NCBI GenBank assembly: GCA_963823845.1
Contig: CAWGND010000021.1
Coordinates: 1-64,000 of the forward strand
Length of the DNA: 64,000 bases
DNA from: Alloacidobacterium sp963823845
GTDB lineage: Bacteria > Acidobacteriota > Terriglobia > Terriglobales > Acidobacteriaceae
Direction of reading: 5' to 3'
Shown here: positions 17,972 through 26,345 of the stretch, piece after piece
Layout: each line of letters opens with the position of its first letter
Numbering within the stretch: position 1 is the stretch's first letter
Program-made: the position numbers and the translations under genes
The notes under the pieces: model-generated
What the model was told of the DNA's origin: nothing
Database searches by the model: none
What the model saw: only the letters and a program-made list of their open reading frames with translations

Positions 17972-18138
17972 GGCACGGCCTCCGGCTCTCTCAATTTTGC
18001 ATCGTCTGTGCGTAGTGAGATGCATTAAGGGAAGTCACGAGCTTTCGAAACCTGTTGACGCGACGGCCTTGGAGATAACCACTACATGGGCAAAACCTGC
18101 AAAGAGATCTGCCGCAGCGTAACAAAAATACAACCTAC

Positions 18139-18170
18139 AAGGAGCCTGCCGCGACGGGCTCCTTTTTCTT
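18139..18170 (+). terminator. Strong rho-independent terminator (rightward)
   Basis: An 8-bp perfect stem AAGGAGCC/GGCTCCTT with a 10-base loop is followed by TTTTTCTTT. It reads rightward, yet no supported rightward gene lies within 2 kb upstream, so it may end an unrecognised small RNA or a lost gene. Confidence 0.75.
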
Positions 18171-18190
18171 TGCCTGCCTGTCGATACACA

Positions 18191-18412
18191 TCACTGTGAA
18201 AACGCGCTATCAATGTGTTCGTGAATGACGTCGACGAATTGAGGCACAGTCCGCTTATGTATCTCGAGCAGACGCTCGATTTCCCCGCGCCGTTCAGCTT
18301 GCTCCTGAAGCTTCTGAATCACTGCATCCGGGTCAAGGTAGTACTGGTGACCGAGAAAGTCATTTGGGCTTTTGAGCCGCCACGTTCGGAAACGAGTTCC
18401 GCAGAATTTCAC
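18191..18412 (-). CDS. Small hypothetical protein
   Basis: 73 residues rich in charged amphipathic helix (AVIQKLQEQAERRGEIERLL). It directly follows the cupin gene on the same strand with a 6-bp gap, which supports it being real. No family is recognised; a short coiled coil is plausible. Confidence 0.4.
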   Translation of the reverse strand: MKFCGTRFRTWRLKSPNDFLGHQYYLDPDAVIQKLQEQAERRGEIERLLEIHKRTVPQFVDVIHEHIDSAFSQ

Positions 18413-18418
18413 TTGCTT

Positions 18419-18769
18419 TTATCGTGCTACTTCAGATTTTGAGTAATGCAAAGCTAGCCAGACTGTAGTTTGCTTCTCGTCTGTCCATTCAACCCTATGG
18501 CGCGTGTGCGCAGGTATGTTAACGAAATCTCCGGGGTGTAATACTCGTAGACCTTCTTCTCCCTCGAAACGCAAGCCCGCTGCGCCGGACAACAATACAA
18601 CCCATTCATGCTGCTCCTGGTCATACCATTGACCACCTGGAGTTGCATGACCGAAAGAGATGATTCGTTCCAATCTAAATCTTTCACCTTGCATTATTTC
18701 CTGGAAGACTTCTTCCGATCGTGATGGGGGCAGGTTGGCAAAAACATTGCCGGTAGCGTCAGCCACCAT
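18419..18769 (-). CDS. Cupin-domain protein
   Basis: 116 residues from the ATG at 18769 (an in-frame ATG at 18856 would add 29 residues of unlike composition). A single small cupin barrel carries metal-ligand motifs: GGQWYDQEQHEWVVLLSG (G-x5-H-x-H type region with E) and PGDFVNIPAHTRHRV. Relatives are annotated as single-domain cupins of unknown role; the pattern SF-GHATP fits them. It is the first gene of a two-gene leftward unit with the 73-residue protein. The 18770-19076 stretch is otherwise empty. Confidence 0.82.
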   Translation of the reverse strand: MVADATGNVFANLPPSRSEEVFQEIMQGERFRLERIISFGHATPGGQWYDQEQHEWVVLLSGAAGLRFEGEEGLRVLHPGDFVNIPAHTRHRVEWTDEKQTTVWLALHYSKSEVAR

Positions 18770-19076
18770 GTGGTCCACTTTGACTCCCGCGGACGGCGGT
18801 TCGAGACGAAATCGTATGGTTCCATACGGAATTTTAGCTTGTCTGGTAGCGGCCACTGATTTCTGATATTCGCTCGGCTACAGGCCTCTCACCTGTTTTA
18901 CCGTCTAGTAACGCCGCTTCCGCAACAGACATTGGAACCTATCTTCGCATGGATCTGAATAGCTCAATGAGCGCATTGGACTGTTATTACGAATCGAGAA
19001 CGAAGGCTACCTCCGAAGAGACGACGCTGTGGCCCCAATGAACTGTTCCGCATATCGGAATACCCATTTGGGCCTT

Positions 19077-20771
19077 CTAGTGCGCTACATAACCTTGGCC
19101 GCGCAGCACTCTTCCGGGTAGAGCATTGGTCATCTTTCCTTCGGCAATCACAGGCACTCCGTTCACAAGCACATACTCCATCCCTTGTGAAAGCTGGTTA
19201 GGCTGCTCAAAAGTGGCCAGATCACGGATGGTCGCGGGATCGAAGATGACCACGTCGGCCCACATGCCCAGCTTCAATACCCCGCGATCAGTCAGCCGCA
19301 TACGCTGCGCGGGCAGAGCAGTGAATTTGCGGATGGCGTCTTCGAGGGTCAGCACATGATCTTCGCGCACATACTTACGCAGGATCCGAGGGAAGGTTCC
19401 GTATGCTCGGGGATGTGGATGTTCCTTGCCAAGCGGCCCATCAGGTGAGGTGCCCTGCGAATCGTTGTCGATGGAGACCCAGGGTTGCTTCAGTGCCAGG
19501 GTGACATCCGGTTCGCTCATACCGAAAACAGCAACCTCAGTGAATGCTTTGTCGCGGATAAGCAGGTCACACAGCGCGTCGATGGGATCTTCCCTCCACA
19601 TTTCGGCAACCTCCGACAGGCGCTTACCCTGTAGCGAAATGAGCTCAGGATTCTGCACAACCGCAATTTGTATCGCCTCCGGACCAGGAATCTCCTGCCA
19701 TTCGTTATCCCAGTTTCCCCCCGGGCTAAGCATCTCTTTACGAATGCGAGCACGGACCGTCTTGTCCTGTAACCGTTCTATGAGCTTGGCGTCGCCACCG
19801 TCATGCGCCCATGGAGGAACGAAGGCAGAAAAGGTGTTGAACCATGCGGTATATGCGTAGGTGTCGGCGCTGATGTCTACGCCGGATGATCGAGCAGCAT
19901 TGATGTGGTCGACAAGCTGCGGCATGCGCCCCCAGTTTGCTTTTCCAGCAGCTTTGAGATGCCAGATTTCAACCGGAATATGTGCCTCGCGCCCAATACG
20001 CACTGCTTCATCGATTGCCTCGAGCACGCTGTCGCCCTCGCTGCGCATGTGCGTCGCGTAAATGCCACCGTACTTTGCCGCCTCGCTGGCAAGTGCAACC
20101 AGTTCGCCGGTCCTGGCATAGGGCGCAGGGGCATACTGCAGAGCAGTGGAGAGCCCAACGGCCCCGTCCTGCATGGCTTGTCGTACCAACGACTGCATCT
20201 CGGACAATTGCGCCGTAGTGGGCTGGATGTCGCCATCTCCCAGCACCATTCGTCGCACGCTGGTTGCTCCCACATAGCTTGCCAGGTTAATACCCATGCC
20301 CTGGCGCTCCAGCCGCGCAAAGTATTCGCGAAACGTAGTCCAATCAGGATTAATCTTCAGGTGATCGTACCCAGCGCGATCGGCCGCGATGATCGTTGGA
20401 TTGAGGGGCGCCGCTGACCCGCCCTCTCCAGTGATCTCAGTAGTAATTCCCTGGTAAATCTTCGAAGGAAGCCGGGGATCAACAAGCATCGTCATTTCGG
20501 ACTGACCCAGCATGTCGATAAAACCCGGCGCGACGACATTGCCCTTTGCATTAATCGTCTGCTTGCGCGGCGCTGCCTCCAGGTTGCCGATGGCTGCAAT
20601 CCGGCCCGCACGAATTCCCACTTCTCCGGAATACCATGGCGACCCTGTCCCATCGATGATGTGTCCGTTCACAATCACGATGTCGAAAGGTTCACTGGAG
20701 CTTGGAGAATGCCCTGCGAAAAGCCCCGTTACGGACGAAAGCATTAACAAACAAATGGGCACAGTGCGCAT
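19077..20771 (-). CDS. Exported N-acyl-D-amino-acid deacylase-like amidohydrolase
   Basis: 564 residues from the ATG at 20771, where a signal peptide begins (VPICLLMLSSVTGLFAG). The composite-domain amidohydrolase pattern is clear: DIVIVNGHIIDGTGSPWY at the start, GGIYATHMRSEG and VEIWHLKAAG (metal/active-site histidines) in the middle, and LGMWADVVIFDP at the end. It resembles D-aminoacylases, which release D-amino acids from N-acyl forms. The first metal motif, usually FIDxHxH, reads FIDMLGQSE, so the two histidines are absent; a sub-branch with this change may have altered chemistry. Upstream is a long nested hairpin. Confidence 0.88.
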   Translation of the reverse strand: MRTVPICLLMLSSVTGLFAGHSPSSSEPFDIVIVNGHIIDGTGSPWYSGEVGIRAGRIAAIGNLEAAPRKQTINAKGNVVAPGFIDMLGQSEMTMLVDPRLPSKIYQGITTEITGEGGSAAPLNPTIIAADRAGYDHLKINPDWTTFREYFARLERQGMGINLASYVGATSVRRMVLGDGDIQPTTAQLSEMQSLVRQAMQDGAVGLSTALQYAPAPYARTGELVALASEAAKYGGIYATHMRSEGDSVLEAIDEAVRIGREAHIPVEIWHLKAAGKANWGRMPQLVDHINAARSSGVDISADTYAYTAWFNTFSAFVPPWAHDGGDAKLIERLQDKTVRARIRKEMLSPGGNWDNEWQEIPGPEAIQIAVVQNPELISLQGKRLSEVAEMWREDPIDALCDLLIRDKAFTEVAVFGMSEPDVTLALKQPWVSIDNDSQGTSPDGPLGKEHPHPRAYGTFPRILRKYVREDHVLTLEDAIRKFTALPAQRMRLTDRGVLKLGMWADVVIFDPATIRDLATFEQPNQLSQGMEYVLVNGVPVIAEGKMTNALPGRVLRGQGYVAH

Positions 20772-21345
20772 ACGAGTCCTTTGTGTCAGGAAATCAGAGC
20801 CGCTCTGGGAGGGGCCAGCGTTTCCGCATCCTATCACGACAGACTTTCTTCTTCTCCCTCGACTTCTCGCTTGCATTTATCCGGCGGGGCATACACTCTC
20901 ACTCATCGAGAGCGAACTCTAGTTAGTTGTGTGTGTTAAAGCTTGGCCGGGAATCTCATCAAAATTGGATCGCCACGCCAGTGCTTTTTCGATCTTCGTG
21001 GACTGAGCTTGTCCAATTCTGATGAAAAGAAGCATTCCCGTGGTTCTTCTTTCCCTTAGCTATCTCGGCCCGGCCCACGGTCAGCAAGGCCCAGCTTGTC
21101 TCGGTCGGACGCTACCTGCATACGCGCTCCGAATTCAGCACCGATTACACCGCTATTCACAAGATTGTTAACAAGAGAGCTGTGCCTTTGTCTGCCCGCC
21201 TCTGCAGCCCGGCAATTCAACGCAAAGATGCTCAACGCCCGTTCAGTGCGAACCAAAATAGCCGTCACGGGATGATGCATTTCTCAGTGTGGGGCGAGCG
21301 CAGGCAAAACGCCAAGCCGGTGCCATCCCATCGAGAAATTTGCCT
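20772..21345. other. Gene-free stretch holding a nested hairpin
   Basis: About 570 bp between two leftward genes. No gene is supported. The only structure I see is the hairpin listed at 20948-21040. Confidence 0.5.
20948..21040. repeat. Long nested inverted repeat
   Basis: Three nested pairings: CGGGAAT (20948) with ATTCCCG (21034), TCATCAAAATTGGA (20956) with TCCAATTCTGATGA (21012; 13 of 14 pair), and CCACG (20973) with CGTGG (20997). It lies about 180 bp upstream of the D-aminoacylase start. A structured leader RNA or a decayed MITE are both possible. Confidence 0.5.
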
Positions 21346-22560
21346 TTACTGTCGTTTGCGCGCGGCCAACGCCGGATCATTCAAGTCCGCTGCTACCTTT
21401 TGCAGCGCGTCAAGCTTGCGTGTTTTTGCCAGAGACTGCCACTCCTCATCGGAGAAGTCGCTGCTCGCGTATGTGCGGGTGAAGTAGGAGTACGTGGTGT
21501 ACTCGAAATAAATGCGCGCCGGCTCAGGCGCGGCCTGATTATTCGCTCGAAATGCCTGCAGGTCGACCTGGTGGGCGAGACTATCCACAAACCATTCAGG
21601 AGGATAGGGAAGGTTTTCGCACTGGGCTTTCAGGTCCTGCAGTCGAAACGTGCCCTCCTCTGCGTAGTCCCGGAATATCTTGCCGAAAAAGGTGAGCGGG
21701 ATAGACTTCATGGATGGATCCACGATGAGGCGGCGCTGGATGGACTGAACGGGGGTTTCCTTGTCTGCGGAATAGAGGTTCGCACTTACGAAGCAAAGCA
21801 TTCGCCGCTGGACTTCGACGCCCGCATCGATCACCAGGGATCCGTTTTCGAGACGTTCGGCGAAATTACCGTTAAACCTGCCGGCCACCATGGGAGACGA
21901 GTAAAACGCCTGCCGGGCCATGAACTGATCGTCCGTGCCTTCGACGGTTAACGTAACCTGAAGCTCCAGCGCACCCCAATATTTCCTGTCTGCTGAAGGG
22001 GCGCTCCACTGGAAGGTGCATGCCGTGCCGACTGCATCGCAGGAGAACGGCACGCCGCCTAAAGATGGAGAGCCGAAGTAGTCGTCTCCGATTAATTCCG
22101 CCTTGATGACATGGATGGGAAGAGTCGTGCCGTCTGGTAAGGTTACCTGCAGTTGCGCCCTGATCTCATCCTGAGTGCCTGCCACGATAGTTTTATTCGC
22201 GTCGAACTGATATCTGGGGAGATTCGCCGGCATGGTGACTCTTTGGGATATTTCTTCCTCGCCGAGGTCGGAGTTCGAGAGCGCTTGCAGTTGGCGAAGG
22301 GTTTGCAGAGGCACGAGCGACACCGGAGTGCTGTCGGTTGACCAGGGATGAAGCAGGTCCCAGTCCCAGGTATGCAGCGGCCGCGATTCCGGAGGGTATT
22401 TCGCATAGTCCTTATACAGGTTCACACCGCCTCTCGCCGATGCATCGTCAATCGGCAACTGTGCGGGGGTGCCTTGACCCAATGCCGGGCTGGTGATCAC
22501 GCAACCAAGCGCGAGTCCTGCCAGAGCTGATCTCAAATGGTTCTTTTGTATCCCGATCAT
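21346..22560 (-). CDS. Exported protein of unknown function (beta-rich)
   Basis: 404 residues from the ATG at 22560, 8 bp after GGAGG; the in-frame ATG at 22575 overlaps that site. A signal peptide (LRSALAGLALGCVITSPALG) leads to a long beta-rich body with repeated strand pairs (IRAQLQVTLPDGTTLPIHVIK, ALELQVTLTVEG) and a late part RMLCFVSANLYSADKETPVQ. That order recalls choice-of-anchor-type surface proteins, without a visible anchor. Three cysteines are consistent with one disulfide. It is followed on the opposite side by the hydrolase gene at 22638; the two may form a unit. Confidence 0.65.
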   Translation of the reverse strand: MIGIQKNHLRSALAGLALGCVITSPALGQGTPAQLPIDDASARGGVNLYKDYAKYPPESRPLHTWDWDLLHPWSTDSTPVSLVPLQTLRQLQALSNSDLGEEEISQRVTMPANLPRYQFDANKTIVAGTQDEIRAQLQVTLPDGTTLPIHVIKAELIGDDYFGSPSLGGVPFSCDAVGTACTFQWSAPSADRKYWGALELQVTLTVEGTDDQFMARQAFYSSPMVAGRFNGNFAERLENGSLVIDAGVEVQRRMLCFVSANLYSADKETPVQSIQRRLIVDPSMKSIPLTFFGKIFRDYAEEGTFRLQDLKAQCENLPYPPEWFVDSLAHQVDLQAFRANNQAAPEPARIYFEYTTYSYFTRTYASSDFSDEEWQSLAKTRKLDALQKVAADLNDPALAARKRQ

Positions 22561-22637
22561 GATCGAATCCTCCATTCCGTTTGCGAGTTCGGGGTGTTGT
22601 CCAACAGAAGCCGGAGAGATGGTTGGAGCGCGGCATC

Positions 22638-23732
22638 TTATGGACAGAGTGCAACGGGAGCAAAGGAATATTCATCCACGACGACTGCCTTACCGTTGGA
22701 ATGGTCGACGTGATAGGTCTTGAAGCGCGAGTTCCACAGGGTTCTCTCATCCGAATAAGGACCATTCCAGTTGCAATTCTGTTGAAAGTCGCCATTGCAT
22801 ACATGGTCGTTGATCCACCAGCCATGGAAAGCAAATGTGCCGGCCCTGTCGTTGTGAGGAGGAATCCTGCTGTTGCAGTCCTGAAAGGATGCTTTGCGGT
22901 TGTGGCCGCAGCTGCTATGCAGGGCGACCAGGCCGTCGTCGCATTCTCTCTCTACGGGTCCGAAACGCCCTGCTATGCAGGCAGTGCACTGCGAGTTAAG
23001 CCCGCTTCCGCTCTGACGAGGAAAGAAGCTGCATGCAATAAGCCAGTTGAAAGGGTAACTACCGGTGGCGCCGCCAACGCCCCTGACAACCACACCCTGC
23101 ATGTTGTTATGGTTATAGGCACCTCGGGCGTAGCTGGTTTTGAGCGACTGATCGATCCTGCCGGTCAGCCCGGTGAATCCACCGACGACGGAAAGCAAGC
23201 CGTTGTCGGCGATCTCCGAGCCACCGGCGGCGCTATCGGCAGCCATGACGTGTTCGATGAGAATCGAGTTGTGTGCATAGTCGGATTTTGCGAGGTAATC
23301 CTCGAACGCGGCACAGCCGGCACTGTGGCAGAGAATCCAGCAGGCCTGGTTTTTGCTGGCGTCGCAGAGGGCGTCAATCGCGTTATGGATGACCGCCTCT
23401 CCCCCGGGCCATGAGCTGTCGTCAAAATGGTGATTCCAGGCGTCCCATTGCACGTACCAGACGGTTCCAGATGTTGCCGGCTTGAGACCACTCCATGCGC
23501 CGGCCTGGTCGGTGCGGAAATGGCCATAGTGTTCCTTCGTGTCATGCCATCTTCCGTGGATGAGGAGCACGTTGATCTGGCGCCCAAAGGCTGGTGCTGA
23601 AGATAGAAGAATCGTTAAGTAAGCGACGATCATGCACGCAACTTTAGCGGTCTTCGTTGTCATGCCATGTTCGCGAATGGGGAGATAATTCTCTCCCGGC
23701 GGCGCGGTTGTCCGTAACCACTTCATCGTCAT
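22638..23732 (-). CDS. Exported alpha/beta-hydrolase-like protein
   Basis: 364 residues from the ATG at 23732, which has GGGAGG 8 bp upstream; a second ATG at 23663 starts right at the signal peptide but lacks such a site. The signal segment is CMIVAYLTILLSSAPAFG. INVLLIHGRWHDT gives the first strand and oxyanion loop, and CHSAGC has the nucleophile-elbow serine in a C-x-S-x-G form. The body is Cys-rich (CDASKNQACW, CTACIAG, QDCN), so disulfides are expected. A lipase- or esterase-like secreted enzyme is likely; the substrate is unknown. Confidence 0.7.
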   Translation of the reverse strand: MTMKWLRTTAPPGENYLPIREHGMTTKTAKVACMIVAYLTILLSSAPAFGRQINVLLIHGRWHDTKEHYGHFRTDQAGAWSGLKPATSGTVWYVQWDAWNHHFDDSSWPGGEAVIHNAIDALCDASKNQACWILCHSAGCAAFEDYLAKSDYAHNSILIEHVMAADSAAGGSEIADNGLLSVVGGFTGLTGRIDQSLKTSYARGAYNHNNMQGVVVRGVGGATGSYPFNWLIACSFFPRQSGSGLNSQCTACIAGRFGPVERECDDGLVALHSSCGHNRKASFQDCNSRIPPHNDRAGTFAFHGWWINDHVCNGDFQQNCNWNGPYSDERTLWNSRFKTYHVDHSNGKAVVVDEYSFAPVALCP

Positions 23733-24381
23733 GGTGAATGTCCTCCCACTGGTCCTTGTTGATGCCGGTCGCGCTTGCGTCGCGCATCGTGGCCCTTCCA
23801 GCGAGACACGCGCAACCTCGTTGAGTTTCAGCAGATGGGAAACAGCCGAACTGCGAGTGCTCACGTCCACACTCGGAATGCGCGGTATGAGTTCCGGCCT
23901 TAGCGAGTCGAATCGGATCCGGGATCGGCCGCCAGGCTCTCGGGCTCGAAAGTGGCCTGAATTATACACCTGCTACGGAAGCGATCGGACGCTTGTTATC
24001 CGAGGGGAACCTAGAGGATCGAAATAATGTCCGACAAGAACGAGCAGATTTTGCTCGTTGAGGCAGAGGAGCTGCCTTGGAGTTCTTGAGGTACCTCAGC
24101 GCCTTGATTGGGCCTTTTCGCATATCCTGCCAGGACACTGTGACGTTGCCGGCGACAGTGGTGATTGCCTTGACTTCCACAATTGGTGAGCGCAGGGCCA
24201 TGATCAGCGCGACGGCATCGGCGGTTTCGGTTCATCTCGGACTATTTACCATAGTTGTCTGACGAAGACTCCTGCCGAAATTGGGTTCGCGGTGGGGTGC
24301 TCTACGCCGGTACAGAGATTATTGAGTTCGCAGCCAATCAGCACTCATAAGCAAATTCAGAGGCTACTGTAGTTTTGATCG
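23733..24381. other. Gene-poor stretch
   Basis: About 650 bp between the hydrolase and lodA genes. One 8-bp hairpin (AACGAGCA/TGCTCGTT, 24039-24059) lacks a T run. Weak leftward frames near 23960-24235 have no recognisable family and are not called. Confidence 0.5.
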
Positions 24382-26277
24382 CTATCTGAGTCGACGTAAT
24401 CCACCAAATCGAGCCTGTGCGAACTCGAGATCCACTCCGGATCCTTCGATTTGAGGCTCGGCCTCGACAATCGCCTCTGCAGCGACCAGTTGCGGGCCTG
24501 GAGATGGCGGCAGCGTCTCAACATACATCACCGAGGGGAAATGAGGACCTGCTTCGGTCTCGCGCTTTTCTATCAAGCCCAATTCACCAAAGTGATCGAT
24601 CATGTGCGTGATCTGTTCCACATACGGTCGATTCAGGCCAAGACTCCGCAACCAGTTTGGCCGTTGATAAAACGCGGCAGTGCGCAAATCGAGTGGCAGA
24701 CTCGAATCGATGACCGTTTTATAGCTCCTTTCCGAAAGAACCGTGTTGGGCACACGTGAGGGCCAGAAGGTTGGAATGAAGGTATCGGCCGGAAATTCGG
24801 TTCCAGGGTATCCAGCCCTGCAACTTGCAGTATCAGTTTGCCACGGAACTGCCATCCACTTGCTGATATCGCCGGGGCCACTGGCTGAGAGAGGACCATC
24901 GGTCGACAAAATTGTCGCCTGCGTGAGGAACTCGCCGTAGTCCGGCTCTTTATCGGTGATCGGCCTCTGCCGTAAGCGAAACGGAGCGCGATACATGGAG
25001 ACAATCCGCATTGGCCATGTCATCTCGCAACCAGGATGAAACGGTCCACCCATGCAGAAATGGAGGGCAGCCTTATCCAACGTAGCGGGCTGATCCTCCA
25101 CAGCTATCTCTTCGATAGACGCTGGATGCTTTGCATTTGAGTCAAAGTCACCGACAAAATCGCCTTCCATCCACTGTTCGAGAAACGTGTAGATTGTCTT
25201 GGTAACAGTAAAGCCTGCCCGCGGGCTGGGTGGACTGTCGAAGCTTCCAAAAGCATCCCCGTAGAGCGGAGGCCATTTCAGGGGTTCGAAGATATCCGAG
25301 GAAGGATCCCGGAAAGAATAGACGATCTGACGGCGCACTTCTCCATAGGGATCCTTCTTTCCATCTGGCGGCGTAGCGAGCTTCAGGAGTACTTCCGAGC
25401 GCAGAAAATCGTTGGGACCGCTCCACCCGAATTGAACAAAGAAGCCTAAATTGACCCATTGTGCTTCGTTAAATTGACGGAACAGCGGCAGAATGTCGTG
25501 CGTGAAAGAAGGCCTCGCAGGTCGAGGGATTAACGATCCGGCCGACGCATCGAAGATCACGTCGTACATTGTTTGAGGAGTCACAAGGTCCGGAGAGTAG
25601 TTCGGCGGAGCCGTGACAACCCATGCAGGGTCAACAGGTATGGAGCGCCCTTTGATAGTGACGGTCGCAGATACCGGACCATCGGAGGTATCGTCATGCC
25701 ATCCGGGATTGTTTGCGAATGTTACGAGAGAATAGCCTGGCAGCGGGCTCTCCGATTTTCCCTTGCCTCCCAGAAACATCAGACGGCCGGATTCATCCGT
25801 CAACAGCTCTCCGAGATACACCTTTTTGCCGAAGAACTCTCCTGTGTCAAAAGGGAGTGATTTTTGATTGGGGCCGGAAATCGAGCGAGATCCCGGATCG
25901 ATGATCAACTGATGACGTTCCTTGCCCTGGATTGCCGCATTGCGACGAGGCGAACGAACGTCAATGGAATCGGGCAAATCAAGAGCAACGTTGAAGTCGT
26001 ACCACCCCGCTTTCTTGTTCGCCACATGTGCAGACCACTGGATTTCGGCGTTGGCTGTTGTCAACTCGGCTACTACATTGGCATGGCTGTCGTATCCGTA
26101 GATACGGAACCGTGCTGCCTGTCGTTTAAGCCGGCCCTCTGCGTCTCGATAACCGCCCTGCGGGGGTAGGGTAGCGTAGGAGACTTCAGGGCCAATGAAG
26201 AACTCATCACTGTTTCCTACCCGGGCGATTCCTATTGCCGGATGGATACGCGCTTCTACAACCAAGTCCAGATTCAT
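24382..26277 (-). CDS. lodA: LodA/GoxA-like CTQ-dependent amino acid oxidase
   Basis: 631 residues from the ATG at 26277 (GAGGAG 6 bp upstream); an upstream open frame of 58 codons is judged untranslated. The start VEARIHPAIGIARVGNS is the family's N-terminal signature. Late in the protein FCMGGPFHPGCEMTW (Cys408, Cys417) and MAVPWQTDTASC (Trp479) mark the region where known members crosslink a Cys and a Trp into cysteine tryptophylquinone. LodA oxidises the epsilon-amine of lysine and GoxA oxidises glycine, both giving H2O2 and ammonia; the substrate here cannot be told. No signal peptide is seen, as in known members. It is divergent from lodB with a 68-bp gap. Confidence 0.88.
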   Translation of the reverse strand: MNLDLVVEARIHPAIGIARVGNSDEFFIGPEVSYATLPPQGGYRDAEGRLKRQAARFRIYGYDSHANVVAELTTANAEIQWSAHVANKKAGWYDFNVALDLPDSIDVRSPRRNAAIQGKERHQLIIDPGSRSISGPNQKSLPFDTGEFFGKKVYLGELLTDESGRLMFLGGKGKSESPLPGYSLVTFANNPGWHDDTSDGPVSATVTIKGRSIPVDPAWVVTAPPNYSPDLVTPQTMYDVIFDASAGSLIPRPARPSFTHDILPLFRQFNEAQWVNLGFFVQFGWSGPNDFLRSEVLLKLATPPDGKKDPYGEVRRQIVYSFRDPSSDIFEPLKWPPLYGDAFGSFDSPPSPRAGFTVTKTIYTFLEQWMEGDFVGDFDSNAKHPASIEEIAVEDQPATLDKAALHFCMGGPFHPGCEMTWPMRIVSMYRAPFRLRQRPITDKEPDYGEFLTQATILSTDGPLSASGPGDISKWMAVPWQTDTASCRAGYPGTEFPADTFIPTFWPSRVPNTVLSERSYKTVIDSSLPLDLRTAAFYQRPNWLRSLGLNRPYVEQITHMIDHFGELGLIEKRETEAGPHFPSVMYVETLPPSPGPQLVAAEAIVEAEPQIEGSGVDLEFAQARFGGLRRLR

Positions 26278-26284
26278 CGCACTC

Positions 26285-26312
26285 CTCAGCGCAAGAATTA
26301 TATTCTGCTGAG
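26285..26312. promoter_or_regulatory. Nested palindrome in the lodA-lodB divergent promoter
   Basis: AGAAT-TAT-ATTCT (26294-26306) is flanked by CTCAG (26285) and CTGAG (26308) as an outer pair with unequal gaps. It fills the centre of the 68-bp region between the two start codons, so one bound protein could control both genes. Confidence 0.5.
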
Positions 26313-26345
26313 AAGCAGCACACCGTAACCAATCTTGAATTCTCC

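Noticed and set aside
17762..18028. Rightward frame with hydrophobic stretch ahead of the 18139 terminator
   Set aside because: No ribosome site and no family; the leftward frame on the same DNA has better composition.
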